A stretch of DNA of 64,000 nt from Acanthochlamys bracteata (GCA_019914995.1 CM034136.1:3983270-4047269); one strand, 5' to 3'. Shown: positions 1 to 12,884, counted from the stretch's first letter. Made by a program: numbers and translations. Notes: a model not told the origin generated them from the sequence alone.

Positions 1-2995
1 TGCGGACTTACAACATGCCTAGATCGATTTTCATAGAGATGACTGACATAAAGAATGAATTAGCAGACTTCTGATGGTTCAAATGTGAAACAAAGCTCTC
101 TATTTTGTCAATAGCTTCAAATTCTAAGAGTGTCCACCTTTAGTACTTTAACCTGTATTATTCTTGCCTAGTCTTTTTTCGACGACATCATCAGCTGTAT
201 CAATGCGATCCACTACTATTGTCTTTCCGATGATAAGCCCTTACACGAACAAACATAACAAGCAACACCTACTGGGCAAATAACCACAACCTAACATGCT
301 TCCGCTTCTGTTACCATACATATACCCACTTTTTCAAACATAAGTGACACAGACTCATGCAGAGGACTCATTACCAGAAGATGCTATGTTGTCCTTAAGT
401 ACGATGTAAAGCCTTGTAGGCCCTCAAAACAATTCAAATAATGGGCAAGATCATGTCAGGAAGTATTCATCTTAAAAGGTTTAGGAAGCACTCATAATTT
501 CATCGCGGATCAATTAGTCAAGCATGTACGTTAGCATCCAAAAAGAGTGCGACCTAAAGTAGAACTACTAGATGGATAACCACATTCAATTTAGGTTATT
601 TATACGGTTATACCCCTAATGGTGTAAGGTGCACAAGCAGTGGTTGACGCATATCCTTTTTCCTAACAGGGGGAAATAATTTTGTTCTAGATATGGCTCG
701 AAAGCCTTAGAGATGTAGTATGCAATTGGCACCATTCGGATATGAGACTTTCTATGCAAGGCCCTGACTTCATCTTACAAGGAAATAGTGAAGGCGAGGT
801 ATCTCAGCTCACCAGCTTTTGCCAAGTCATATGTTTTGATGCATTACGCTTGTTAGCAATAACCTCATCTTACAAGTGAATGAGAAATCAGACCAATTAC
901 TTACTAACCTAAATCAAAACACCACTTTGGCAATCCCCTAAATAATCACACGATTATGGCATTCCTTACTTTTAGTGTGCAATCGGTGAATGTTAAGCCG
1001 TCCAATCCAGCATGTATAGAAAGCTAGATCGACCGGACAGTTACAGAAATATTATTATAAGAAATAATGCAACCGATCTACTTGGCTTTCTCTTTGCCTG
1101 TGCTATTAGTAAAGAAGAAAAATAGTTTATGCAATCTTGCATCGACTACCGAGCATTTAATTAAAATACATTGAAGGACATTTACCCAAAAGCGATAATA
1201 GATGAGTTGTTAGATGAGCTACATAGGGTGCATTTTTTCTCCAAGCTCAATTTGAAATTCGGTTATCATCAGATACAAATTAAGGATGAGGACATACACA
1301 AAACAAGTTCTTGGACTTATGATGTGCATTATCGGTTTCTTGTCATATCATTTGGTCTAATGAATGCTCTGTGAATCTTGTAGCTACTGATGAACGAGAT
1401 GTTCCGACTTTATGTTCTAAAATTTGTACTTATTTTTTATGATATATTAGTAAAGCAACAATTAGTAGGACCATCTCTAACACCTGGCAATTATTTTCTT
1501 AGTCTTGCAATAATAATCATAGCGAATTTTAAGTGTCAATTTGACTATCATCAGCTGAAATACTTGAGACGTATTGTGCCCAAAAAAAAAAAAAAAACGA
1601 ATAACCACAGACCCAACTAAGGTGCTAGCAATGTTGGATTGTCCAATTCCTAATCTATCACTGCCTTGAGAGAATTTCTTAAGCGTACTACACTACTACA
1701 AAAATAGCTTTCACCAACTGAAAAATACCGACTGAAAAAATAAAATCGGTAAATTTATCAAATACCGACCGAAAATAATCTAATCGGTAAAATTTTTAAA
1801 TTACCGACTGAAAATATAGTCAGTCGATAAATCTATCAAATATCGACAGAAAATTTTTTAGTCGATAAATTTACCGACTACAATTCTTTCAGTCGTTAAA
1901 TTTATTAACTAAAATTTTATCGATAGCTAATTTACCGACTAAATTTATTTGTAGGGAGTAGTGACCCGAAACTGACACGCCGAACGACGCGAGGGTGGCT
2001 CCATACGGGGTCGGTAACTTTAGCGACTGAATTTATTTATAGTCGGTAATGTTACCGACGAAAAGCATGTTAGTCGGTAAGTTTCTTTCTTATATTTTTT
2101 TTCTTCCTCCATTTTTGTTTTTATTTCCTCTCCCTTCTGTTTTTGCTTCTTTATTTAGTCGGTAAATAGTTTACCGACTGGTGTTTGCCGACGGATTACC
2201 GACTGCTCTTTTTTCAGTTGGTAAAGTATTTTGCCGACTATTTTTGACTCGTGTCGACTATTTTTTTTTCAGTCGGTGATGCTGTTATTTCTAGTAGTGC
2301 TAGTTGTTGTAGGATATTTGTCAAGAATTATGGGCACTAGGCAGAATCATTAACTACTCTTTTGAAGAACTCGTTTGTTTGGATGTCGGAGGTTGATGAC
2401 GTCTTTCGGTACTTGAAACATGTCACATCAATGATCCCTATTTTGGTCAATTCTGACTTCACAAAGCTATTTTTCATGAAAATTGATGCTTCTAGCATAA
2501 GCTTAGGTGTTGTCTTATAACTAAACAACCAAATTAGCGCTTTCTTTATCAGGACTTTAGGTATGTTATTTTGCACATGAAAGTAACTTCTCCTTTACTA
2601 AGAAGTCATTTTTAACTCACTTTTTATTTCAAAAAGAACAAAATAAATCACTTCCAACTTATTTTTCAATACAAAAAGAATACATCACTTTTAACAATAC
2701 TATTTTTAACAACTTACTTCCAAAAAATTTACTTCCAAAGCCAAAGAACGCACCCTTTATCATCAACTGTTACCGCTAAGTTTACTACGAAAATAAGCTC
2801 ATTGAATTGATTCTTGTGATGCACAAATTGCATCCTTATATGTTGAGCCATCGCGTTCTATTATGACCGATCATATAAACCTACATACTTTTTAGAGTAG
2901 AGGATCTCCTCCTATACTGAGCATGAATGGCTCATTAAATTACGCCTTTATGATTATCACTAATACCTTGTCAAGACTACCGTATATATCAATGG
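1..2995 (+). mobile_element. Ty3/gypsy retrotransposon remnant, heavily decayed
   Basis: Fossil LTR retrotransposon of the Ty3/gypsy superfamily, read on the plus strand. Around 1130-1380 there is recognisable reverse-transcriptase sequence with the FSKLNLKFGYHQIQIK block of gypsy RTs. Around 1390-1600 comes the next RT block, around 2303-2580 the RT/RNase H connection, and around 2760-2990 RNase H-like sequence. The first 1.1 kb gives only short gag/protease-like hints. It is broken many times over and cannot be active. A CACTA-type DNA element (1691-2299) sits inside the RT region. The left boundary is probably outside the window. Family assignment is good; limits are approximate. Confidence 0.75.
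1691..2299. mobile_element. Non-autonomous CACTA-type DNA transposon, 609 bp, TSD CTA
   Basis: The left end reads CACTACTACAAAAATAGC. The right end, reverse-complemented, reads CACTACTAGAAATAACAGC, so the ends are imperfect terminal inverted repeats starting with CACTA. The 3-bp duplication CTA lies directly outside both ends (1688-1690 and 2300-2302), as expected for the CACTA (En/Spm, CMC) superfamily. The interior has no coding capacity. It carries more than a dozen copies of a short motif, ACCGACT or its reverse complement AGTCGGT, between about 1725 and 2280, mostly direct on the left and inverted on the right. This is the subterminal array layout of CACTA transposase-binding sites. It has inserted into the gypsy remnant and is therefore younger than it. 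Confidence 0.85.
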
Positions 2996-5900
2996 CTATA
3001 ATAACCACCTTATGAAGTTGTATGAAATATCTTAAATATTTATATGAGATAGTTAGGAAAGTGAGAGATATTTTAGGAAGATATTTTGAGAGCAGCTTAG
3101 AGAAGATACTTTAATTATTAATTAAAAAGATAAGATGTTATAAATAGAAATATTAGACCCTATTTGTATTCAAGATAAGCAATAAAGCAATAAATATTAT
3201 AGACCTTTAAGAATTCTCATAAGAGTTCTTTCTTTCCAAACTTCTTTTTAATGTTCATTCTTGCTCTCTTTTTTTTTCTCTCTAGCTTATAAATTTTGTT
3301 TATTTATCCGCAAGAGCTATTTTAAGTAAGATTAATTTAGTTACATCGCACTTTGGTTAATTGCCGGACGGTCAAAACTACAAAGAACGATCCTGTGAAA
3401 GTTAGTATCAAAAATGAAGTTCAGTTTAAGGGAGATGACAAGTGGTAGCGGCATTACCATCCATAAGAAAAGGGAGGGCTAGAGGAGAGCTCTTGAGAGA
3501 AATAAGCAGTATAAGGAGAAGTCCAAGTACATGATAGCAAACGTGAGAATAAGGCTCGCTAAAATGGAGCTTGATATAACTGATAGGATGAACCAATTCG
3601 AGTAGTTTAGCAACATCTTCAAGAAATCAAAGTGGGATAAGATGAGCTTCATGAAGAAATATATAATGTTTTGAATGTAATAAACAAATAATGATCCGGT
3701 TAAGGCCTTTCAAGACTATTTTCTTAGTGATGTAGATATTCTCAAGAGGAGGGAGATTGTAATTCTTAAAAAGGAGGGGACAATGTTGGCTACTGAATTG
3801 AGGAATGTTAAAAGAAACAATGTCATTTGTACAATGATGATTACATTGAGGGTTTTCGTCATACCTTAACTCTATCTCCATTAAAAGTGGATGCTCCAAG
3901 TCTAAAGCGTAGAAAGGGCACATAACACAAAAGAGATCGAGAATTTTCTCTGAAGTTTGAAGCAACTCTTAGGAGCATTTGCATTAGGAAAAATGTTAAG
4001 AAGATTGGCCATATCTCTGAGTACATTGAATACACTACCATAGATGGTGAGGAGGTCACATGGCGAGATTGAGAGAGGACATAGACTATTGCCACATTAG
4101 ACTATTTCAAGAAAAAGCTCAAATGGCAATTATATTTAAAAAATATTGAGAACAAAGTCAGTACAAAACTTCAGCGCTTGGCAAAATGCTCATCACTAAA
4201 TGAGAACTTATATGTGCCAAAATGAAGATACATGAGGAAAGAGATTATAAAAAACTGTCGCAATTTCATAGAGCAGAACACTTTGATATCCATTAGGTGA
4301 TGACACTTGTGAAAGAGGCATACTGCTGGCCACAAATGAGTACAATGTTAACCTTTATATAAAATTGTCTTATGTATTAACAAGACAAGATGGATCCATC
4401 TTATACGTTTATTAGAGCCGTTATCCATTCTTGAAAGACATGGGAGAGTCTCTCCATGGACTTTATTGTGAGATTATAAAACCCAAGGAATATAATAAAT
4501 CATAGTTGTGATAGCTCGCTTCAAAAAGTATGTAAGTGTTTATTGAAACCATTAAGGTCAATACGGTGGATACGAAAGCTATTCTTCTAATGTATAGTGA
4601 GGTATTGGATGATTCTATAATCCGTCGTAAATTATAGTGACACCTAGTTCACATGAAGGTTTTGGATGAAGCTGTTCAAAATAATAGGATCTAAGCTCAA
4701 CTTCTTAGTCAGCTTTTATTCACATACTGATTGCTAGACAAAGAGCTCAATACCTTACTAGAGGTCTATTCGAGGCATTACATTAGTGCCAATTAACAAA
4801 ATTAGGTGAATTCGCTAGATATCACCTACTTTCAATACAACTTGCGTAAGAGTAAGATTAATGACAAAAATTATTAACTCCATACACTATGCATGATGAT
4901 CAAAGTTGGTCGATAAAAGATCCCCGTACAGAAGATATAGAATCAACCCACAACTTTTTCACGAGAATAAATTTGAAAATCTTGGTATTAAATATGATTG
5001 GATAAGGATGGTGAAGGCTGACCATTCTAAATATAAGGCTATTATGGGTATTGCTGGTGAGGTAGTTGAAAACTTGCCTAGATAAGTGGTGTGGCCTCAT
5101 AGATTTCTATATTGTGCCTTTTAATAATTATCTTATAATCTTAAAATGCAGTTCATGAAGCACATTAAACTCCTAAACATTTCCATTATTACTACCATAT
5201 AATTAAGAGGAGTTAAATACATGCATAATGCCCTTATTATTAAAAAGGAAGCCTCCGCTAAAAAATATGTCAAGTATGAACTCCTGAAAGAAGTAAAGAA
5301 GGCATAATCGATATTTATGTCTGCTCTAAAAGAAAAGGTGATTACATAATCCTAAGAAATAATCGAAGGAGATTCAGAATACCATACATATTGAGCTAGA
5401 TACCATCACGTAATCATAAATTTCTTTTGTAGTCATTTGAAAGATTAGAGTACGATCCATAAGATAAGGAGTTGCTAGAACCTACAATGAAAGGTAAAAC
5501 TTGCTAGTTTCGGCTGAAAGACGAAATTGCTCATCACTAGAGGATGTGCTTGTATGAGTCAAGATGGGGAGGCTTATTAATGGAGATTATCAAAGACTGT
5601 CATAACTCCATAGGACAAGACTATCATGGTATCCATCCGATGAACTTGTGGATGATTTATGCTATGGGCCGCAAATGAGTACTAAGTTTTACGTGAAACG
5701 TGTCTTATGTGCCAACAAAATTGGTGCATCCATCTAGCAATTTTATTAGACCGATTACTCGTTCCTAAGAGACATGGAAAAGTATCTCTATGAACTTCAT
5801 TATGGGATTGTCAAAGATCGAGAAATGCTGTGACATAATAGTCGCGGCGGATCGCTTCTGGAAGTATAGAATGTTTACCTATACCAGCTAAAGCAATCCG

Positions 5901-7565
5901 GAGGATGCAGCGAGACTATTCTTTTAACATGTAGTGAGGTATTTTGCGATTGCACAATCCATAAAGAATAATCATGACACCCAGTTCAAGCAAAGGTTTT
6001 TGACAAGCTGTTCAAAACATTATGGTCCAAGCTTCATTTCAGCTTTTATTCACAGACTGAAGGCCAAATAGAGAGGATCAATGCCTTACTAGAGGTATAC
6101 ATAAGGTACTATATTAGTGCCAATCAACATGTTTGGGTGAAGTTACTAGGTATTGGCCAATTCTCATACAACTTGCATAAGAGTGAGTGAACTTGTATAA
6201 GCCTATCTGAATTAGCAATATGGTAACAACTATTGACTCTGCACATAGTCACGACCGCCTATAAGGGAAAAATTCTATCAGTGTACAGTTTGCCGAAGCT
6301 AGTAAGAGGAGGTGAAACTAGCACGATCATACTTGGCAAAGGCAACGAAATGATAAAACAATGTGCATGTAATAAATGGAGGCATGGTTATTCAATGAAG
6401 AAGGCTTAATGATGGTGAAACTTCTTCCCTTTCAAGCCAACACATTTCAATATCTAAATAAAGACCTTGTTGGAGGTATGAAGAACTGTTTCCTATAGGT
6501 CATAGGACGCATAAGATGGCTTATTTTATAATACTACCTTCATTTTAGAAATTCATTCGATTTTTATGTGAGTTTATTAAAGGCATACCATGCGATAAGA
6601 AAGATCCAAGTAGGGGTGCACCCTTAAGAGCTCCTAGAGCTATATCTACGTCATAAGAACAAGATGTAGATGAGATTTTGAAACATCGAGTCATTCCAAA
6701 TACAGGGTTCTCATTCAAGTTATATAGAGTATTTAAGAGACGTTTGAAAGTACTTATAAAAAATATTTTTTTGAAAATAAGAATATTTTTATCTATTTTG
6801 AGAAACGAGCTTTACTTGTTTAACCTCAATAAATTACTACAAATAAGAATTAATAAATCTTACAACATAAATTTTTTTATATTTTAAAATATTTTAAATA
6901 AATTTTATATAATATTATAGAAAATTTATTTTAAAATGTGAAAAGAAAATAAAAAGTGCTTTACTGAGATGAAAATGATTGTCTGATAACGATGCAAATT
7001 GAGAGTATGAGCTCGACTTGTGACAATTCTAGCTAAAGATCGAGAAATTTCTTAACAATTTTACACAACCGCACTGAGAAATAAAATAATAGATGTGGAA
7101 ATATCAAGGTATGCTCATTATTGAAAAAAAATTTCTCACTCATTTAACTAGATAATATACAATATATATATATATAGTAAGTTGGTAGATTTTAAAAGGT
7201 TTTAGAATTATTCAAAATGTTCCGAAATGTATTTTAAGAGAAGATTCTAAAGAAGCTACTTGCATAGTTTAATTAGATTAATCTCCACCATTCATTAAAG
7301 AGATGTGATCTATAAATAAGAGAGTAAGCCTATTATTTGGAAGCAAACTAAGTAGTAGAGCAATCAGGCATTAAGCTTTCAAGATGAGTTGCAAAAATTA
7401 CTTCTTTGGGCATTCATCCTTACTTTTTTTTTCCCCTCCAGCTTCTAAAAATTATTTTACCAATCCTTAATAGCTATTTTGAGGGTAAGAGAGATTTAGT
7501 TATATCCGGTTGCGACTAAATGCCACGCGGTTAAAGAGGGAAAAATCTGCCTGTGACATCTATCA
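2996..7565 (+). mobile_element. Second Ty3/gypsy remnant with LTR-like ends
   Basis: Related LTR-like sequence occurs at about 2996-3420 and again at about 7160-7565. Both contain a run ending in 'agctattttgag/taag...gatttagttacatc' followed by similar flanks. Between them lie gag-like sequence (about 3430-4130) and two stretches of gypsy integrase-like sequence, about 4370-4880 and about 5690-6210. The second includes an HFSFYSQTEGQIERIN-like block typical of the gypsy integrase core. Two integrase stretches in one interval suggest a duplication or two overlapping relics. The element is very heavily broken and old. Boundaries are approximate and no clean target duplication was found. Confidence 0.55.
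6700..6960. repeat. AT-rich low-complexity stretch, MITE-like
   Basis: Almost pure A/T with self-complementary runs such as 'ataaattttatataatatt'. It resembles similar stretches near 7.9, 13.1, 21.4, 22.8, 34.4, 34.6, 36.9, 39.1, 44.3 and 59.8 kb. It may be a decayed MITE; ends and target duplications could not be set. Confidence 0.35.
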
Positions 7566-8686
7566 ACAACACCGCTCCATAGACAATCAACTAATTATTC
7601 ACTTAGGCATATGACGAAATGACGAAATCATGCAAAGATGATAAAGATATTATATATATAAGTGAAAAACTAGGAAGAAGCAAATCATTAAGCTATTGCC
7701 GCTAAGTTTACTCGAACTAAGTTGCCAATCTGTTTTGCATGCTGCTGGTTGCATCTCTTTCTGTTAAGAATTCGGTAACATTTGACAACAACTAGTTAGG
7801 CTGGCCAACAAATATAGAAAAATAGCAACGCTTATGTTCATTTTTCTGTGATATTTAAGAAAAAAAAAAAAAAAAAAGACGATATAAAAAATTAACTTCA
7901 GACATTTGCGAGAGTTTATAAAATAAAATTTTTTAAAATAAAAATAATTTTTATTTTTTTAAGAACGAATTTTATTTTTTTTATTTTTAAAAAATATTAA
8001 AAATATATAATTAAAAATTTTATTATATAAAATTTTTTATACTTTTTAATTTTTTATATAAATTATTTAAATATTTATAAAATCTATTTTAAAAAATATT
8101 AAATATAAAATTGAAAAGGAGCGTTCGGGCGAATGCAATCCCAAATGCATCCGGAGTCGAATAGGTCTCGTTCACAACAATTTAAATGCTGATCCTTCCA
8201 TGCTTGAATAACACAAAGCTTAATCCATACCGTAAAACTTGAAGTACTCGTAAAATGTCAGCCAGAATCAATCTGTCGAAAGGAAAAATAAAAAAAGAAA
8301 AAAAAAGAGACGATTGAAAAGCTTACCGAATTACAAGGTTGATTTCTAGCTGATTGCTCGCATAATTATATTTCCAGAAGTACGAGAAGAAGAAGAACGT
8401 TTGACTATTAATATCTGTTGAGGAAAATAATGAACGGAATGCACCATTCGGATTGTGATCATCACCAGATTACAAAACACGTCAAACACCAACTGACCAA
8501 CATCCCCCATTACGTAATTCTTCTTCTGTTGAGCTCATTAAAAATTTAAAAATCTACCGAACTATTTAGGAAAGGAGACTTTTTTTTTAATCTGTTCTTA
8601 CCTTCGATCTCAAACCATTGTATCAGATTTTTTATTTTTTTTTGTGAATCAATTGAATTCTGAAAAGAACTCATCAATTTCAATCG
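7566..8686. other. Intergenic, AT-rich, no gene seen
   Basis: About 1.1 kb without a supportable gene. 7915-8115 is AT-rich sequence of the dispersed MITE-like type, preceded by an 18-A run near 7860. From about 8230 to 8686 the sequence is presumably the former promoter and 5' UTR of the UBC32-like pseudogene. Confidence 0.5.
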
Positions 8687-10909
8687 ATGGGGGATTCGAG
8701 TGGCAAACGAAATTCAACACGAAGAATTCAACTGTGAAGAGGATTTTTCAAGAATTTAAGGACATTCAAGCTGATCCGTCTCCCGATTTCAGCGCTCTTA
8801 CTCTCGAGGTAATCTGATTTGATTGTTTTCCATTTTCTTGAATTTCATTTGTTTTCTTGGTGATTCTAGCACCTGAACGCTAGTTTTGAGTTTGATTTGG
8901 CATCACTGTGCAAAATGGTATCTGATTTAGTATAAGAATCAAGAAAATGGATTGAAAGCATTATTTGAGAGCTAACGAAGGACTGATCTGTGATTTTTCT
9001 GAAAAATCAGGTTTATTCATTTTGATGGAAAGATCGTCTTTCTTGGAAATTTGGTTTCACAATTAGTTTCAACAAGAAGTTTAGAAAAATTCTGAGAGTT
9101 CTGTGAAATCCGTTGGTTGCTTTACAAAGTTATTGCATTGTAAATCTGTTCCATGAGTGATTTTTGGCATAGAATTTCTCGTAACTTTTCAATATAGTTA
9201 AGTAAATGCTTACTTTACTTCTTTGCTTGGTTGCAGGATGGCATACTAGACTGGCAGTTTGCTATCAGGGGTCCACGAGATACAGAATATGAAGGTGGGA
9301 TATACCATGGTCGAATCCAGCTTCCTCAAGAGTACCCTTTGAAGCCACCTTCCTTTATGATGCTCACAGTTATACCGTCTTTCTGCATGCTGATCTGTGC
9401 TTATCTGAAGAATGTTGGTTTTGGTTACGTAGCTAGTTTTTTCTTATAGCATTGCTTTTCCTGTTTGTTGGGACTTTTCTAGCCAAATGGAAGGTTTGAC
9501 ACCCAGACTCCAATTTGCTTGAGCATTTCAAACTACCATCCCGAACATTGGCAACCTCGTGGGGCAGTAAGTTCTTTGTCTTATATATCTCTGTAAAATT
9601 ATTTTCTGATAGAATGTTTATTTGTTGTTGCCTTTGTTTGGGCATTTGTTTATGGTACAGACATATGTCGCATGCTGCCTGCTAAGTGTAGCAAGGTTTT
9701 GCTTTACTTGTATTGTCTATAGATTATACAGATATTACCTTTTAGATGAGTTGACCATGAACAAGCATTTTGGAGGAAAGGAACATAGACAAGGATGAAG
9801 AAGGACGATAATTGGTTGTAGATATGACTTTCTCTTACTTTAGTTTGATTTCCTTTGTGTGTGATGTTAGCCTCTAGCATATGTCTCTTTATGTTCTTGT
9901 TGAGACTTGAAATCCAGCATTCACTAAAGTTCCTTCAATTGCTAGGTCAACTTGATGATTCTGCTCGACTCAACTATTGGTTTTTGGTAATCATAATTTT
10001 GTAGGTGTTTAATGTATTGATGCAAGGATCAAAATTAACTCTCCGTTAACTTATGTGTGCAAGTTAATCTCTTACTAAAGGTACTGGATAGATTCATTAG
10101 ATCTTGCCTAAAAGAAGTATACATTGTCAGTTCATTTTGGGGAATGTTTCCAATGTGTGTAGTAATCATTTCAAGATTTCTTTTCTGAGTTACTAGGATA
10201 GTGTGTTATATTGAAACTTTTTGCAACCTTGTTTGCAGTAAGAACAGCGCTAGTGGCACTGATTGCATTTTCCAACAAACCTGAAGGGGCAGTGGGATCA
10301 GTAGATTACAAGAAGGAAGAAAAGCGTGCCCTTGCTATTAAATCATGAGGAACCCCCTCAAATTATGGGACTGCTGATCGCCAAAAGATTATTGATGAGG
10401 TTTTCTTTAGCTCTTTCTCTAACTGTTGCTGTTAACAAGTGCTGTTCTCTTTGTGATTCTAACACCATGCAATCTAATTTCTATCAGATACATGAATACA
10501 TGCTTAGTAAGGCTCCACCAGTTCCTCAACTCCCAGCAGCGCCTACTACAAACAAGAAAACAGATGCAGTGAATGAGGGAGCTCAGAGAGGACCTGATGG
10601 CAGCAATTCTGTAGCCATTGAAGAGGTCAATAATGCAGAAGCTGAACACATGCTTGTGGAGGATAGGCATGAATTGCAACTTAATGCCGAGGCAGGACCT
10701 CTTAGAGTCAGGTTAACAGCAGCAGTGACCTTGACAAGAACTCCGACAGTTGTAGCTAATCAGCAGAACCAGAGGATGAGCACTTGTTCACATGGTTTGC
10801 AATTGGCCTGACAGTTGCTATCATATTTCTATTGGTAAAGAAGTTTCTTAAATCCCATTATGATCTTATTTGGTGGAACAGCAAGCCAGGAGCGTGTAAA
10901 TTGTGCTAG
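8687..10909 (+). pseudogene. UBC32: UBC32-like tail-anchored ubiquitin-conjugating E2, decayed
   Basis: Close to plant UBC32 (UBE2J1 type), an ER-membrane E2 used in ER-associated degradation. Exons by homology and GT-AG sites: 8687-8808, 9237-9368, 9483-9566, 10239-10399, 10488-10909. Conserved blocks are DWQFAIRGPRDTEYEGGIYH, the active-site region ICLSISNYHPEHW with its cysteine, RTALVALIAF, and a C-terminal anchor LFTWFAIGLTVAIIFLLVKK. Four defects are visible. The only suitable ATG is out of frame with the KNSTVKRIFQEF segment. One base is missing near 9556, in WQPSW. TGA replaces an arginine codon at 10346-10348. A further frame change before about 10775 separates the linker from the anchor. 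Introns are kept, so this is not a retrocopy. Sequencing error or alternative splicing could explain one defect but hardly all four. Confidence 0.7.
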
Positions 10910-11761
10910 CAATTGAATGTAAATAAATTTCTGCAAGTGCCAAGCATAGTTTAAATCATGGAAAGAAGAATTGTAGTAAGTGACTATTGGCTTATTCCTG
11001 TACTCAATTACAGTGTAAGCGAATTTGTAGCGCAAATAGTAGTAATACATGGAAATTATTTGCAAGCTTCTTGGCTATGCTTCGGATTTATAGTTGCTGC
11101 ATGTGAGCCACCGTCGCGTCGTTTTGGCATTGTCAATGCCTGTCCATTTCCTGTTGTGGGTCCACAACGCTTGCAAATTGATATTTGAACACAGATGAGC
11201 TCGTCTGGGAAGTTACAAGCAATTACAAGTTGACTTTTAAGAGGTTTGGTGCGAATTAGTGCGTGTTTCAAACATCCATAACTTCACTTTTTCTTACCAT
11301 ATTTTGAATTCTGGATAGTTTATATGTTTCAATTACATAAAAAACTCAGAACTCTATTTCTAAATACAAAACTTCAGTTCTATTTTCTAATTTTTTATTT
11401 GTACATTTTTCAATACAATTATATCTTTTAATTTTCAACATATTTTTAAAAACTATTGAGACACAAATGCTGAGCTCCACTTCACTTTATTTTTCAAAAA
11501 ATTTTACTTTCTATTTTTCACTTTCACGAAATTCAGCTACGGGTACTTGCATTATACGGACCTGTATAAAGTTTTGATCACCACTTACCGAACAAAGAAG
11601 AAAGCTTCTGCTTAGCACGGATTGAGTGAAATGAGATGGATGCACTGAAAATAAAGAGCATAATTTTTTTTTAATAAGCTAAAACTTTAAATAAAGGATA
11701 TAAATTGAATGAAAGAAACTATTACAAGGTGTTTGTAGTATTTGTGTTTTCATATTTCTTC
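10910..11761. other. Intergenic, contains one MITE
   Basis: Lies between the UBC32-like pseudogene and the 3' end of the membrane-protein gene on the other strand. Apart from the MITE at 11259-11551 nothing gene-like was seen. Short open frames at 10829-11271 overlap on both strands and match no family known to me. Confidence 0.5.
11259..11551 (-). mobile_element. Tourist-like MITE copy A, TSD TTA
   Basis: About 293 bp, flanked by TTA on both sides (11256-11258 and 11552-11554). The left terminus GTGCGTGTTTCAAACATCC matches the termini of the copies at 18.5, 37.3 and 46.8 kb. The right terminus is more diverged but keeps the ctgaatttcgtg-like segment in inverse. The interior is AT-rich and similar to copy B in reverse orientation. 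It has no coding capacity. Confidence 0.65.
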
Positions 11762-12583
11762 CTATACCTCGCTATTTAATAGAGTATAGTTTGGCAGCAG
11801 ATCATCCTCTTTTTCTCGGCAAACAGAGGAAAACAAACATTTTAATACCTTCATGAAGAACTTCACAATATTAACAATACCAGCAGTAACAGTTGCATGT
11901 CCTACAAACCAATCAACAAACCCATCAAATCCTAACCCTCTCTTCCCTGCAAACAAAACCAGCTCCACTGCATCAACCTGAACTGCCGACAACCATAATG
12001 CCAAGAAAGCCATCACCAATATGATCTCATTAGTCTTTTCTTCCTTCAATAACGGAACTCCGAAAATGGTGTCGTCAGCAACTGGTTTCACAAACAACTT
12101 TCCCCATATCAGCATTGTTTCGTACAAACCTACGAAGATCACAAAACGCTCAATCCATGAGAAATAATGATTGCTGGGAACGCCTGCAGGTTTGAGTCCT
12201 GTAGAAATTGAAGCGTGAGTTCCAAGACTGACGCATACTTGGAAGGCGCCAAGGGCTGCCCAGGCACAAGCCAGGCATGGTCGTCTAGGAAGGCGGCCTG
12301 TTAGTGAGTAGATGAGTGTTGCAAAACAAGTGAATGTAAGAATAATGCGTAGAATGAACGGACTGGTTTTCAAAGAGATAGTGAGGAAGAAAGAATTTGA
12401 GAGATTATTTGAGTAGGTGAGAAAATGTGTGTTTGCAGATAGTCTGCCTAGGACAAGGAACGAGAGCGGAAGAAGAAGAGACAAGAGAGTGAAGCTGAGT
12501 GTATGGAATATATATTTGAGGATTTTGATCATAATGTTGAACGCAATTTGTTCTTCATCTTCTTCTCTCTTGAACATTTCCAT
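11762..12583 (-). CDS. Uncharacterised plant multi-pass membrane protein, 273 aa
   Basis: Single-exon gene. The open frame extends upstream, but the start is placed at MEMFKREEDEEQ (ATG at 12583-12581) because the preceding 55 codons look like 5' UTR. An alternative start lies two codons later. The protein has about six hydrophobic segments. The first follows a short acidic N-terminus (IFHTLSFTLLSLLLPLSF). Later ones include FILRIILTFTCFATLIYSL, ALGAFQVCVSLGTH, FVIFVGLYETMLIWGKLFV, IILVMAFLALWLSAVQV and a segment around VTAGIVNIVKFFMKVL. A cytosolic-looking basic/acidic tail contains CREKEDDLLPNY. It resembles conserved plant proteins annotated only as transmembrane proteins; I know no function. 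Neighbours are unrelated. Confidence 0.7.
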   Translation of the reverse strand: MEMFKREEDEEQIAFNIMIKILKYIFHTLSFTLLSLLLPLSFLVLGRLSANTHFLTYSNNLSNSFFLTISLKTSPFILRIILTFTCFATLIYSLTGRLPRRPCLACAWAALGAFQVCVSLGTHASISTGLKPAGVPSNHYFSWIERFVIFVGLYETMLIWGKLFVKPVADDTIFGVPLLKEEKTNEIILVMAFLALWLSAVQVDAVELVLFAGKRGLGFDGFVDWFVGHATVTAGIVNIVKFFMKVLKCLFSSVCREKEDDLLPNYTLLNSEV

Positions 12584-12836
12584 CTCTAACGAAAGAACAC
12601 AAACGAATGAATGATTGATCGATCGATATTCTGGAGAATTCGAATTTTTATAAGTTGGGGCTTGAAGTCGATCGATGGTGCTATGCACGTTTACGTGGAA
12701 GTTGGGAGCATGTTGTTGGCATGCAATCATATATGAAACAATGTGCATAGGAAAGAACTTGGTCGTTGAACGAGTTTTATCGAGCCTCGCACAATTTTAA
12801 TCTACGCCATGAAATAGTAATTTCTAAAGCTGCGCA

Positions 12837-12841
12837 GCGGG

Positions 12842-12884
<43 letters not shown>

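Noticed and set aside
2582-2757. Possible MITE ending in AAAGAACGCACCC inside the gypsy remnant
   Set aside because: Only the right end looks like a terminus; no matching left end or target duplication was found.
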